Source: Bacillota bacterium
GTDB lineage: Bacteria > Bacillota > Clostridia > Lachnospirales > Lachnospiraceae
Direction: 5' to 3'
Length of the DNA stretch: 64,000 nt
Assembly (NCBI GenBank): GCA_023442465.1
Contig: JAEZZQ010000050.1
Coordinates: 124,001-188,000, forward strand
The position numbers were made by a program, and so were the translations under genes. Positions 43,062-51,467 of the stretch are shown one piece after another. A model generated the notes under the pieces. The model was not told the origin of the DNA and did not search any database. It worked only from the letters and a program-made list of their open reading frames with translations. Within the stretch, counting starts at the first letter, position 1, and the number at the start of each line of letters is the position of its first letter.

Positions 43062-43479
43062 TGAATTATATTCGGAGGTAATAAAAGAACACAGCATTTC
43101 AGCCCATAATAAAAAACATCTTCCCTATGCAACTATTGTGGCACCCGGCAGGAATCCCAGCTGCGGAGATGAAATAGAACTTGAACTACAGTTGGAGAAT
43201 GGTATAATAAAAGATAGTGCTTTTACCGGAGTAGGATGTGCAATTTCACAGGCATCTATTTCTATCATGATAGATTTGGTGCGTGGCAGGACTGCTCAGG
43301 ATGCCAGGAGACTGGCGGAGCTGTTTCTGAAAATGGCGCTTAGACAGCCTCTTTTGCCTGACGAGCTGCAGGAACTGGAAGATGCGGCAGCATTACAGAA
43401 CATTTCCGATATGCCGGCGCGGGTAAAATGTGCTACTATGCCATGGCATACTCTGTTAAAAGTATTGGACAGCATTTGA
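43051..43479 (+). CDS. sufU: Sulfur-transfer protein SufU
   Basis: Zinc protein of 142 residues that takes the persulfide from SufS in Firmicutes. Zinc/catalytic residues: RNPSCGDEIE (Cys-Gly-Asp), GVGCAISQAS and RVKCATMPW. It overlaps the end of sufS by 11 bases (ATG 43051). SUF with SufU, rather than SufE, fits a Firmicute. Confidence 0.95.
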   Translation: MELSELYSEVIKEHSISAHNKKHLPYATIVAPGRNPSCGDEIELELQLENGIIKDSAFTGVGCAISQASISIMIDLVRGRTAQDARRLAELFLKMALRQPLLPDELQELEDAAALQNISDMPARVKCATMPWHTLLKVLDSI

Positions 43480-43498
43480 TAAAAGGAGATTACTAAAA

Positions 43499-44725
43499 AT
43501 GGAAGTGGTAAGGAATATTACGCAGGATACGATGTGGGTGGGCGGCGGCGATGTACGTCTGGCTCTGTTTGAAAACATGTTTCCGCTGGAAAACGGAGTG
43601 AGCTACAATTCTTTTCTCATATCCGATGAGAAAACGGCGCTGGTCGATACGGTAGATGAATCGGTAGGAAGGCAGTTTATTGAAAACATAAAGGCTTCAC
43701 TGAACGGCCGGACACTGAACTACCTTATCATAAATCATATGGAACCCGATCATTGTGCGAATATCGATGAAATTTGCCGCTTGTTTCCTGAGGCTCAAAT
43801 TGTAGGCAATAAAAAAACCTTTCAAATGATAGAACAGTTTTATGATATCGATATAACGGGACGTACACTCGAGGTTAAGGATGGGGACAGTCTTACGCTG
43901 GGTGTACATACTCTTCGTTTTATCTTTGCGCCGATGGTTCACTGGCCTGAGGTCATGTTTACCTATGACGCTTATGATAAGATACTTTTTTCGGCGGATG
44001 CGTTCGGTACCTTCGGCGGATATACAGGAAACCTGTTCAGCGATGAAACAGATTACGAGGAACTGTACTTAAACGAAGCGAGAAGATATTATGCGAACAT
44101 TGTCGGTAAGTACGGCGTACAAGTACAAGCTGCGATGAAGAAAACGGCAGATTTGGATATTCAAATGATCTGTCCTCTGCACGGCCCGGTACTGCGCGGG
44201 GCACAGATGAGCGAACTGCTGGACAAATATGCTGTCTGGAGTTCCTATCAGCCGGAGGAAAGAGGCGTATTACTGGTGTATGCCTCCATGTATGGCAATA
44301 CGGAAAATGCGGTAAGACTATTGGCAAATTTTCTTGCGGGGAACGGTGTTAAAAATATAAGGATTTACGACGTGTCCAAGACACATTTTTCCACGATCGT
44401 GGCGGATGCGTTCCGTTTCAGCCATCTGGTATTCGCATCTCCCACTTATAACCTGAAGCTTTACGGAGCTATGGAAAATGTGATTAAGGATTTGGCGGCC
44501 TTAAATCTGCAAAACAGAGATGTCAGCGTCTTAGGCAACGGTTCATGGGCGCCGGCAGCAGGCAAAGCCATGGCGTGTATGCTGTCTGAAATGAAGGACA
44601 TGCGCCTTATTGGTGATGTCTTCGAAATAAAATCCGCGCTGAAAAAGGAGCAGTATTCTGCGCTGGAGAACTTGGCAGAATTAATTTCATCATCAATTTT
44701 ATCTGTGGATAGGGAGCCGGCATAA
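43499..44725 (+). CDS. FprA family A-type flavodiiron protein
   Basis: Cytoplasmic flavodiiron protein of 408 residues that reduces O2 to water and/or NO to N2O in anaerobes. N-terminal metallo-beta-lactamase diiron domain (H-x-E-x-D-H in NHMEPDHCANID, later AD in FSADAFGTFGG and H in CPLHGPV), followed by a flavodoxin domain (about 255-400; LLVYASMYGNTENAVRLL, FASPTYNLKLYGAM, LGNGSWAPAAGKAM). It follows sufU after 20 bases with AAAGGAGA, so it is probably co-transcribed, linking cluster assembly to oxygen protection. Confidence 0.93.
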   Translation: MEVVRNITQDTMWVGGGDVRLALFENMFPLENGVSYNSFLISDEKTALVDTVDESVGRQFIENIKASLNGRTLNYLIINHMEPDHCANIDEICRLFPEAQIVGNKKTFQMIEQFYDIDITGRTLEVKDGDSLTLGVHTLRFIFAPMVHWPEVMFTYDAYDKILFSADAFGTFGGYTGNLFSDETDYEELYLNEARRYYANIVGKYGVQVQAAMKKTADLDIQMICPLHGPVLRGAQMSELLDKYAVWSSYQPEERGVLLVYASMYGNTENAVRLLANFLAGNGVKNIRIYDVSKTHFSTIVADAFRFSHLVFASPTYNLKLYGAMENVIKDLAALNLQNRDVSVLGNGSWAPAAGKAMACMLSEMKDMRLIGDVFEIKSALKKEQYSALENLAELISSSILSVDREPA

Positions 44726-44769
44726 GCCGGTAACTTATATCCACGCGGCAATTAAATATTTTTTTAGTA

Positions 44770-44798
44770 TTGATATATAAGATGTTTTTTGATATAAT
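44770..44798 (+). promoter_or_regulatory. Promoter of the SOD gene
   Basis: TTGATA at 44770-44775 and TATAAT at 44793-44798 with a 17-base spacer. Confidence 0.75.
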
Positions 44799-44800
44799 AT

Positions 44801-44818
44801 AGTTAGTTATAACTAACT
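44801..44818. promoter_or_regulatory. Operator palindrome at the SOD promoter
   Basis: AGTTAGTTATAACTAACT is an 18-bp perfect palindrome starting two bases after the -10 and covering the start site. The TAGTTA/TAACTA halves resemble sites of MarR-type repressors. Repression of SOD in the absence of oxygen stress is inferred. Confidence 0.7.
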
Positions 44819-44864
44819 TAAAAAATATTAATTATTAGTATGTAAATGATAAAGGAGGTCGCTT

Positions 44865-45485
44865 ATGTATAAACAATACCAATTAACCTATGATTTTAAT
44901 TCTCTGGAACCCTATATTGATACGCTGACCATGGAAACGCACTATTCCAAACACCATGCAGCATATACGAAAAATCTCAATGATGCTGTTGAAAAAGCAG
45001 GCCTTGAAAACAAAAGTATAGAAACACTGCTTGCTTCTCTGGGGCAGATTGGCGATGATAAGCTGCGTACTGCAATCCGCAATAATGGCGGCGGATTTTA
45101 TAACCATAATCTTTATTTTTCAACGATGAGCCCTAACGGGGGAGGAGAACCTGAAGGCGATTTAGCGGGAGCGATAGCTGATAGTTTTGAGAATTTCTCT
45201 TTATTCAAAGAAAAGCTGACTGCTCTTGCATTAGGTCAATTCGGCTCCGGATGGGCATGGTTATCTGCAGGGCCGAATGGTGAGCTGAAACTTTCCGCCA
45301 GCCCGAACCAGGATAATCCGATAATCGAAGGCAGCAGTTATATTCCTATTTTAGGAATTGATGTCTGGGAGCATGCTTATTACCTGAAATATAAGAATGT
45401 AAGGGCCGATTATGTAAAAGAGTATTTTAATGTTATTGATTGGAAGAGTGTGGCAGAATATTATAAACGCGCAAGGAATATCTAG
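44865..45485 (+). CDS. Superoxide dismutase (Fe/Mn type)
   Basis: Cytoplasmic Fe/Mn superoxide dismutase of 206 residues. Metal ligands: H26 in METHYSKHHAAY, a His in GFYNHNLYF, and Asp and His in LGIDVWEHAYYLKYKN. FGSGWAWL is the family block. AAAGGAGGT precedes the ATG. It has its own promoter and operator, and follows the suf-flavodiiron block in the same direction. Fe or Mn preference cannot be decided by eye. Confidence 0.95.
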   Translation: MYKQYQLTYDFNSLEPYIDTLTMETHYSKHHAAYTKNLNDAVEKAGLENKSIETLLASLGQIGDDKLRTAIRNNGGGFYNHNLYFSTMSPNGGGEPEGDLAGAIADSFENFSLFKEKLTALALGQFGSGWAWLSAGPNGELKLSASPNQDNPIIEGSSYIPILGIDVWEHAYYLKYKNVRADYVKEYFNVIDWKSVAEYYKRARNI

Positions 45486-45617
45486 GACAGTTTGTGTAAA
45501 ACATTAAAACCGAAGCTGGCAGAGGAAGCCGGTGATGGTGTTACTGCAGACCAATTTAATGATTATTTGGGTGAATACCAAAAGTTATTGTGGATGCTGG
45601 AATCCTATGTTTCATAA
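45486..45617 (+). pseudogene. C-terminal remnant of a Dps/ferritin-like protein
   Basis: Directly after the SOD stop codon and in the same frame, 43 codons read DSLCKTLKPKLAEEAGDG, then VTADQFNDYLGEYQKLLWML, then ESYVS and stop. This is the pattern of the last helix of Dps iron-storage proteins. No N-terminal part or ferroxidase site exists upstream, so it is a fragment left when SOD (or a deletion) replaced the rest. Confidence 0.7.
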
Positions 45618-45631
45618 ACAAATAGCTACAG

Positions 45632-45672
45632 ACCTGATGCCCCGGTACATGCCGGGGCATCAGGTTTGTGTT
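45632..45672 (+). terminator. Terminator after SOD
   Basis: ACCTGATGCCCCGG at 45632-45645 pairs perfectly with CCGGGGCATCAGGT after a TACATG loop, followed by TTGTGTT. Confidence 0.85.
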
Positions 45673-45714
45673 GCATTATTTGGAAATTATTTTAGAAAAA
45701 GTTCATATTTTTTA

Positions 45715-45743
45715 TTGCCTTATTTTGTGTAACATGCTACAAT
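45715..45743 (+). promoter_or_regulatory. Promoter of the ACT-hom operon
   Basis: TTGCCT at 45715-45720 and TACAAT at 45738-45743, spacer 17. Two inverted repeats (GACAC-ACAA-GTGTC at 45754-45767; GAATAC-AAGT-GTATTC at 45786-45801) follow in the leader. Confidence 0.6.
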
Positions 45744-45847
45744 ATCCTTCGTCGACACACAAGTGTCCGCGTGATAAAAACACTCGAATACAAGTGTATT
45801 CATTGGACGGACATAAAATTTAGAAACGAAGGATGAAAGGTGTTTGT

Positions 45848-46291
45848 ATGGATACGGCAAATGGGTATTTTGTTGTTAAAAAGAAGGCAATCCCGGAAGT
45901 GCTTCTGAAAGTGGTAGAAGCGAAACGCCTTTTGGAGACCGGAAAGGTACAGAGCGTGCATGAGGCCACGGAGCAGGTTGGTATCAGCAGAAGTTCCTTC
46001 TATAAGTATAAGGACGATATCTTTCAGTTCCACGACAATGCGCAGGGAACGACGATTACGCTTACGTTTCAGATGGATGATGAACCGGGACTGTTATCGG
46101 ATGTGCTGAAGGTGATCGCGGATTTTAAGGCGAATATCCTTACGATTCACCAGAGCATTCCTATCAATGGAGTAGCGTCTTTAAGCATCAGTGTACAAGT
46201 GCTTCCGACAACCGGCGATGTGTCGGAGATGCTGGAGACGCTTGAGAAAAAGCAAGGAGTCCATTACGTAAAAGTATTGGCGAAAGAATAA
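45848..46291 (+). CDS. ACT domain-containing protein (PheB/UPF0735 type)
   Basis: Protein of 147 residues. The N-terminal part (about 1-60) contains a helix-turn-helix-like block (SVHEATEQVGISRSSFYKYK), and the C-terminal part is an ACT domain (TLTFQMDDEPGLLSDVLKVI, then ANILTIHQSIPINGVA) that binds amino acids. It precedes homoserine dehydrogenase, so it may sense threonine or another aspartate-family amino acid; direct DNA binding is possible but unproven. ATG 45848 follows AAAGGTG; an earlier ATG at 45833 has a ribosome site too close. Confidence 0.85.
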   Translation: MDTANGYFVVKKKAIPEVLLKVVEAKRLLETGKVQSVHEATEQVGISRSSFYKYKDDIFQFHDNAQGTTITLTFQMDDEPGLLSDVLKVIADFKANILTIHQSIPINGVASLSISVQVLPTTGDVSEMLETLEKKQGVHYVKVLAKE

Positions 46292-46325
46292 AAGTCCAAA
46301 GACAGGACAGAGCGGAGGAGATCAA

Positions 46326-47531
46326 ATGATAAATGTAGCAGTTTTAGGATATGGCACGGTAGGCAGTGGGGTTGTGGAGGTAATCGGTAAAAATAAAGAG
46401 GAAATAAGTAAGAAGGCGGGAGAAGAGCTGAGCATCAAGTACATTCTCGACCTTAGGGAATTTCCCGGTGACCCTTATGAAGATAAAGTTGTACACGATG
46501 TGGATGTTATCTTGACCGATCCGGACGTCAGCATTATTTGCGAGACGATGGGAGGTATAGAACCTGCGTATACTTTTTCCAAAAGGGCGCTTATGAGCGG
46601 TAAGAGCGTATGTACCTCCAACAAGGAACTGGTAGCCAGCCACGGGCCGGAATTGATTCGTCTGGCGAAAGAAAATAACTGCAACTATCTGTTCGAAGCC
46701 AGCGTCGGCGGCGGTATTCCCATTATCCGCCCCATGAACTATTCTCTTACGGCTGAGAAGATCGATGCCATTACCGGTATTTTAAACGGTACGACCAACT
46801 ATATCCTCTCCAAGATGGCGGCAGAGGGAGCTGATTTTGAAGATGTACTGAAGGAAGCGCAGGAAAAGGGATATGCGGAGCGTAACCCTGAAGCGGATGT
46901 GGAAGGCTATGACGCATGCCGTAAGATTGCAATTTTATCTTCCTTGATGACCGGAAAAAATGTAAGATATGAAGATATATATACGGAGGGAATTACGAAA
47001 ATAACAGCGACAGATTTCGTATATGCCAAAGCTATGGGACGTTCCATTAAGCTGTTGGCCCTCAGCAGGGAAAATGGCGGTGATTTTTATGCGATGGTGG
47101 CACCCTTTATGATTCCTGTAAGCCATCCCCTTTACAGCGTAAACGACGTGTTCAATGCGGTGTTCGTTCACGGCAATATGCTCGGGGATTCCATGTATTA
47201 CGGACGCGGTGCAGGTAAGCTTCCCACGGCCAGCGCGGTGGTATCCGACGTTGTGGACTGTGCACGCCATGCGGGCAAGACCATTATGTGCTTCTGGGAT
47301 ACGGAAAATGTGAAACTTACCGATGTTGCACAGGTGAAGCATAAATTCTTTGTCCGCACGAAGGCGGAGCTTGAGAAGAAGGCCTTGGAGGTATTTGGTT
47401 CCGTTGGAGTAATAGAAGCGGATGTGGCAGGAGAGTTCGCATTTGTAACAGACGAAATGACGGAGAAGGAATTTGCCGGGAAAGCGGAAGCATTAGGTTG
47501 TGTGCTTAACAGAATCCGCATAGAGAGCTAA
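46326..47531 (+). CDS. hom: Homoserine dehydrogenase
   Basis: NAD(P)-dependent enzyme of 401 residues reducing aspartate semialdehyde to homoserine. N-terminal Rossmann VAVLGYGTVGSGVVEVI, then SNKELVASHG, the catalytic region FEASVGGGIPIIRP and GILNGTTNYILSKM, YAERNPEADVEGYDA, and a short C-terminal ACT-like segment. It lies between an ACT protein and an ApgM-like gene, forming a threonine unit. Confidence 0.96.
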   Translation: MINVAVLGYGTVGSGVVEVIGKNKEEISKKAGEELSIKYILDLREFPGDPYEDKVVHDVDVILTDPDVSIICETMGGIEPAYTFSKRALMSGKSVCTSNKELVASHGPELIRLAKENNCNYLFEASVGGGIPIIRPMNYSLTAEKIDAITGILNGTTNYILSKMAAEGADFEDVLKEAQEKGYAERNPEADVEGYDACRKIAILSSLMTGKNVRYEDIYTEGITKITATDFVYAKAMGRSIKLLALSRENGGDFYAMVAPFMIPVSHPLYSVNDVFNAVFVHGNMLGDSMYYGRGAGKLPTASAVVSDVVDCARHAGKTIMCFWDTENVKLTDVAQVKHKFFVRTKAELEKKALEVFGSVGVIEADVAGEFAFVTDEMTEKEFAGKAEALGCVLNRIRIES

Positions 47532-47578
47532 TAAGCGCATTGCTTGCCGGAATACGTAAAAGAAGAGAGGATTCAGAA

Positions 47579-48781
47579 ATGAAATATATTATCGTTCTGG
47601 GAGACGGTATGGCGGATGAGCCGATAGAGTCTTTAGGGAATAGGACTCCGTTGGCTTATGCCGATACACCTGTTATGGACAGGCTCAGTAAGAAATCGGA
47701 AATTGGAATGGTACACACGATACCGGAGGGAATGAGCCCCGGCTCGGATACGGCGAATCTATCAGTACTTGGCTATGACCCGAAGATTTATTATTCGGGA
47801 AGGTCACCGTTAGAGGCTTTAAGTATCGGTGTTCCCATGAAGGATACAGACATCGCTCTCAGATGCAATATCGTAACGATATCGGAAGAAGACATTCCCT
47901 TTGAGGAAAGAACGATCATAGACCATAGCTCCGGCGAAATCAGTACGGAGGACTGTGCGGTTCTGTTAGAAGCTGTAAGGAAGGAACTGGAGACGGATCT
48001 TTATAAATTCTATGTAGGGACGAGCTACAGGCACTGCCTGATTTGGGACAAAGGGACAGTGGTGGAATTGACGCCTCCCCACGATGTACTTACTCAGGTC
48101 ATCGGCAAGTATCTTCCGAAGGATGCTATTCTGCGCGGGATGATGGAGAAAAGCTACCATATTCTGGTGAATCATCCCATCAACATAGAAAGAAAAAAGA
48201 AGGGGCTGAATCCGGCCAATTGCTGTTGGTTCTGGGGCGCAGGGACGAAGCCTATGCTCACCTCCTTCGAGGAGAAGACAGGGAAAAAAGGAATGATGGT
48301 ATCCGCCGTGGATTTGCTTAAGGGAATTGCGGTGGGCGCAGGAATGGGAGTCAGCATCGTAGAAGGCGCCAATGGCGGCTTACATACGAATTATGAGGGA
48401 AAGACGCAAGCTGCCCTGAAAGCCATTCTTGAGGACGGATATGACTTCGTCTATATCCATATTGAAGCGCCTGATGAAATGGGCCATCAGGGAAGCACAG
48501 AACGCAAGGTGTTGGCGATCGAATATCTGGATGAGAAAGTGCTTAAGCCCCTGACGGACAAGCTGGATGAAGAAGGAACCGACTACCGCCTTATGGTGCT
48601 GCCGGATCATCCCACTCCGGTCCGCATAAGAACCCATACGTCGGACAGTGTTCCTTATCTGCTCTATGACAGCAGCAGACCTCTTAAGTCGGACCGGAAG
48701 TATAGCGAAGAGGAAGCGAAGGCCGGCGGCATCTATATTGCGAAAGGGCATGAACTGATAGATTATCTCTTTGAGCAATAA
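47579..48781 (+). CDS. ApgM-like alkaline phosphatase superfamily enzyme (possible homoserine kinase)
   Basis: Protein of 400 residues of the cofactor-independent phosphoglycerate mutase (archaeal type) family. Marks: YIIVLGDGMADEP with the metal Asp, GMSPGSDTANLSVLGYDP with the nucleophilic Ser, and HIEAPDEMGHQG and LPDHPTPVRIRTH with further metal ligands. Homologues next to hom are thought to act as homoserine kinase in bacteria lacking ThrB. The position between hom and lysC supports that role here, though glycolytic mutase activity cannot be excluded. ATG 47579 follows AGAGAGG. Confidence 0.85.
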   Translation: MKYIIVLGDGMADEPIESLGNRTPLAYADTPVMDRLSKKSEIGMVHTIPEGMSPGSDTANLSVLGYDPKIYYSGRSPLEALSIGVPMKDTDIALRCNIVTISEEDIPFEERTIIDHSSGEISTEDCAVLLEAVRKELETDLYKFYVGTSYRHCLIWDKGTVVELTPPHDVLTQVIGKYLPKDAILRGMMEKSYHILVNHPINIERKKKGLNPANCCWFWGAGTKPMLTSFEEKTGKKGMMVSAVDLLKGIAVGAGMGVSIVEGANGGLHTNYEGKTQAALKAILEDGYDFVYIHIEAPDEMGHQGSTERKVLAIEYLDEKVLKPLTDKLDEEGTDYRLMVLPDHPTPVRIRTHTSDSVPYLLYDSSRPLKSDRKYSEEEAKAGGIYIAKGHELIDYLFEQ

Positions 48782-48861
48782 AAAGGCAAGCGGTTAGGAT
48801 ATTATTTATTCGGCACCAGCGTAGACGATGTTCGTCAAATATGGATTTCCATAGAATACAT

Positions 48862-48895
48862 TATCAGGGTAAATGCACGCAGGTTTATCCTGATA
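48862..48895 (+). repeat. Hairpin in the leader before lysC
   Basis: TATCAGGGTAAA at 48862-48873 pairs with TTTATCCTGATA at 48884-48895 (12 bp, one G-T). It has no T-run and does not match a lysine riboswitch. Confidence 0.5.
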
Positions 48896-48947
48896 TTTAT
48901 GAGATATGAGCTTTATAATAAGCATGAAACGAGGAGAAGAAGAGATT

Positions 48948-50267
48948 ATGACGAAAGTAGTGAAGTTTGGCGGCAGTTCTTTGGCCAGCGCAGAGCAGTT
49001 TATGAAAGTAGGGGATATCATCCGTTCCGATGCGGAGAGAAAGCTTGTGGTGCCGTCTGCACCCGGGAAACGCGATTCCAAGGATACCAAGGTAACGGAT
49101 ATGCTCTATGCCTGTTATGCGGCTGCGGAGGCAGGAGGGGATTTCAAGGCTCAGCTGAAAGCGATAAAGGCGCGATATGAGGAAATTATCAAGGGATTGC
49201 ATTTGGATTTGTCTTTAGAAGAAGAGTTCAAGGTGATCGAAAAACAGTTCAAGGAAAAAGCAGGTGATAATTATGCGGCTTCCAGAGGAGAATACTTGAA
49301 CGGTATCATCATGGCAGCGTATCTTGGCTATGAATTCGTGGATGCGGCAACGGTAATTTTTTTCAATGAAAACGGCGAATTTGACGCAGAAAAAACCAAG
49401 AAGATTTTATCGGAACGCTTAAAGAAAACGGAAAGGGCTGTTATTCCCGGATTCTACGGAGCATATGAGGACGGAAGGGTAAAGACATTTTCCAGAGGCG
49501 GCTCCGATATTACAGGTTCTATCGTAGCGGGGGCGGTAAAAGCGGATGTATATGAGAACTGGACGGATGTATCGGGATTTCTTGTGGCGGACCCCAGAAT
49601 CATCGACACGCCTCCCGGAATCGATACGATTACTTACAGGGAACTTAGGGAGCTTTCTTATATGGGCGCTACCGTTCTCCATGAAGATGCGATTTTCCCG
49701 GTACGAAAGGAAGGTATTCCGATCAATATCCGCAACACGAATTCTCCCCTCGATGAAGGAACCTGGATTGTGGAAAGCACCTGTCAGAAATCGAAATATG
49801 TAATTACGGGTATTGCAGGAAAGAAAGGCTTCTGTGCGGTTAATATCGAGAAAGATATGATGAACTCGGAAATTGGCTTTGGAAGGAAGGTTTTGCAGTC
49901 GTTCGAAGATAATGGAATTTCCTTCGAGCATGTTCCTTCGGGAATCGATACGATGACGGTGTTCGTTCATCAGGATGAATTCATGGATAAGGAGCAGAAG
50001 GTAGTATCGTCGCTTCACAGGCTGGCTGATCCGGATATGGTGGATATCGAATCTGATTTGGCATTGATTGCGGTAGTTGGGCGGGGAATGAAATCTACGA
50101 GAGGAACTGCGGGCAGAATATTCTCGGCTCTGGCACATGCGAATGTGAATGTCAGGATGATCGATCAGGGGTCCAGTGAGCTGAATATTATTATTGGAGT
50201 TTCGGATGAGGATTTTGAGAGCGCGATAAGGGCGATATATAATATTTTTGTGGAAGTACAGTTGTAA
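48948..50267 (+). CDS. lysC: Aspartate kinase
   Basis: Monofunctional aspartokinase of 439 residues starting the aspartate family pathway. N-terminal kinase domain (VVKFGGSSLASAEQF, SRGEYLNGIIMAAYL, TFSRGGSDITGSI, VADPRIIDTPPG) followed by two ACT domains (about 300-439; VITGIAGKKGFCAVNIEKDM, VGRGMKSTRGTAGRIF) for feedback control. ATG 48948 has GAGGAGAAG upstream; the in-frame start at 48906 is in the leader. The substrate flux joins hom upstream. Confidence 0.96.
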   Translation: MTKVVKFGGSSLASAEQFMKVGDIIRSDAERKLVVPSAPGKRDSKDTKVTDMLYACYAAAEAGGDFKAQLKAIKARYEEIIKGLHLDLSLEEEFKVIEKQFKEKAGDNYAASRGEYLNGIIMAAYLGYEFVDAATVIFFNENGEFDAEKTKKILSERLKKTERAVIPGFYGAYEDGRVKTFSRGGSDITGSIVAGAVKADVYENWTDVSGFLVADPRIIDTPPGIDTITYRELRELSYMGATVLHEDAIFPVRKEGIPINIRNTNSPLDEGTWIVESTCQKSKYVITGIAGKKGFCAVNIEKDMMNSEIGFGRKVLQSFEDNGISFEHVPSGIDTMTVFVHQDEFMDKEQKVVSSLHRLADPDMVDIESDLALIAVVGRGMKSTRGTAGRIFSALAHANVNVRMIDQGSSELNIIIGVSDEDFESAIRAIYNIFVEVQL

Positions 50268-50323
50268 AAAAAGTGTCCGAAGAAATCAGACCTTGCGGTT
50301 TGCTTTCCCCGGGCACTTTTTTT
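50266..50323 (+). terminator. Terminator after lysC
   Basis: AAAAAAAGTGTCCG at 50266-50279 pairs with CGGGCACTTTTTTT at 50310-50323, 30-base loop. It overlaps the stop codon side and runs into the repeat element. Confidence 0.8.
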
Positions 50324-50451
50324 ATGTAATAGGAAAGAGCTCCTATTACATAAAAGCCCTTCGGGCAAATAATGCGCAGCTGCGCGCGCGGAACAAAAGC
50401 TGTGCTGCCGAAGTTCTTGGTCGCGAGAGTGTGAGAAGCACACTTTTGTTC
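50321..50451 (+). repeat. Dispersed hairpin element, copy G (full)
   Basis: Module 1 (50321-50354) has 14-bp perfect arms TTTATGTAATAGGA/TCCTATTACATAAA around AAGAGC. Module 2 (about 50371-50451) has GCGCAGCTGCGCGCGCGG, GAACAAAAG-CTGTGCT, and the closing AAGCACAC-TTTTGTTC. It sits between convergent genes and is the best-preserved copy. Confidence 0.88.
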
Positions 50452-50457
50452 TGATAA

Positions 50458-51219
50458 TTATTCTTCCGTTAAATACTGCAGGAAGAGGTGAGCGGTTTCC
50501 TTTTTTGTGGAGGAGAAGACGAAGCCCAGAACAGGCGGCGTCTCGTCGGTGGTGTAGCATTGATACTGCGCCAGCTTGGCAGAGCCCTTGAGGTAGATAC
50601 CTACGGGTATCGGGTCCGCCATGGCGGAAGGGTCTGAGTGGTCGACAGATTCGTCGGTGACTACAGGCATTCCGCTTTCGTCATAAACGAGCTCATCATC
50701 GGAGTCCAGAGTAGCAGCGTCGATATAGAAGAAATAGGGCTCATATTTTTCGAATTCTTCGGCGGTCAATTCTTCACGCAGGTCGACGAACATCATTCCT
50801 TCTGCGAAGTTGGTGAAGGGAGCGGTGTCGCTGACAAGTACATCGAGACCGTCAGTTTGGGACATGGCCGTTATTTTTTGGGAGACGGCGAGGTCCATTT
50901 GCGACATGGATTCGTAGGATAGGATGGAAGCGGTATCGATGTAGCAGTCGTACGTATTTAAATCGATATTAGCATACCCGGCGAATTCTGTCTCCAGCAT
51001 GTCCTGGCTGTCACTGCCGTAGGAGTTGAGAAGTATGGCGGAAAAGGCATGGTCTTTTGCAGTTACGGCATCATGAATAAAGACGCCCCCCACAATGATT
51101 ACGGCAAGGGTTACGAACGTGTGAATCTTGTAATAATCCCAGAAATAACTGAGCTTTTCTTTAAATGTCATATCCTTCAATTTTTTTTGCTGATCCCGGA
51201 TTTCTTCATGTATTGACAT
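50458..51219 (-). CDS. Single-pass membrane protein of unknown function
   Basis: Protein of 253 residues, not recognised. Residues 1-32 are charged with the motif TFKEKLSYFWDYYKIHT, followed by one membrane segment (about 33-50, VTLAVIIVGGVFIHDAV) and an acidic, probably extracytoplasmic, domain containing DGLDVLVSDTAPFTN that slightly recalls substrate-binding proteins. Proteins starting with this E-K-x-x-Y-F-W-x-Y-Y-K signature are common in Clostridia, but their role is unknown. Convergent with lysC; divergent from the DUF6106 gene. Confidence 0.8.
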   Translation of the reverse strand: MSIHEEIRDQQKKLKDMTFKEKLSYFWDYYKIHTFVTLAVIIVGGVFIHDAVTAKDHAFSAILLNSYGSDSQDMLETEFAGYANIDLNTYDCYIDTASILSYESMSQMDLAVSQKITAMSQTDGLDVLVSDTAPFTNFAEGMMFVDLREELTAEEFEKYEPYFFYIDAATLDSDDELVYDESGMPVVTDESVDHSDPSAMADPIPVGIYLKGSAKLAQYQCYTTDETPPVLGFVFSSTKKETAHLFLQYLTEE

Positions 51220-51421
51220 AGCATACTCCTCGCTTTTTGTATATTATTGGTAATTACTGTTGGTATATTCATAAACTTATTACTTTGATAATGATAACGT
51301 TTTGGAAAATGAGTGTCAATGAGACTATGCCAATAATGTATGAAAAAAGAATAAACAATTTATAAAGGTTAAAAAAACTGGAAGGGATGCGGTGTATATC
51401 CCTTGAAACTTTGGGGAATTT

Positions 51422-51436
51422 GTAATATGATATTAC
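51422..51436. promoter_or_regulatory. 15-bp palindrome before the DUF6106 gene
   Basis: GTAATAT-G-ATATTAC is a perfect inverted repeat 31 bases before the ATG. It is possibly an operator or an AT-rich promoter part. The 51220-51467 gap shows nothing else firm; GATAATGATAA near 51290 is only half of a Fur box. Confidence 0.45.
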
Positions 51437-51467
51437 CTAATAATAGAAAGAGGATGGTAAAGATAAT

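Noticed and set aside
45532..45732. 66-codon frame after SOD
   Set aside because: It runs in a different frame through the Dps remnant and a strong terminator.
48782..48947. Lysine riboswitch before lysC
   Set aside because: The gap is only about 165 bases and lacks the conserved five-helix core; only one 12-bp hairpin is present.
51285..51303. Fur box GATAATGATAACGTTTTGG
   Set aside because: Only the left half matches; the right half has no complementary ATTATC.
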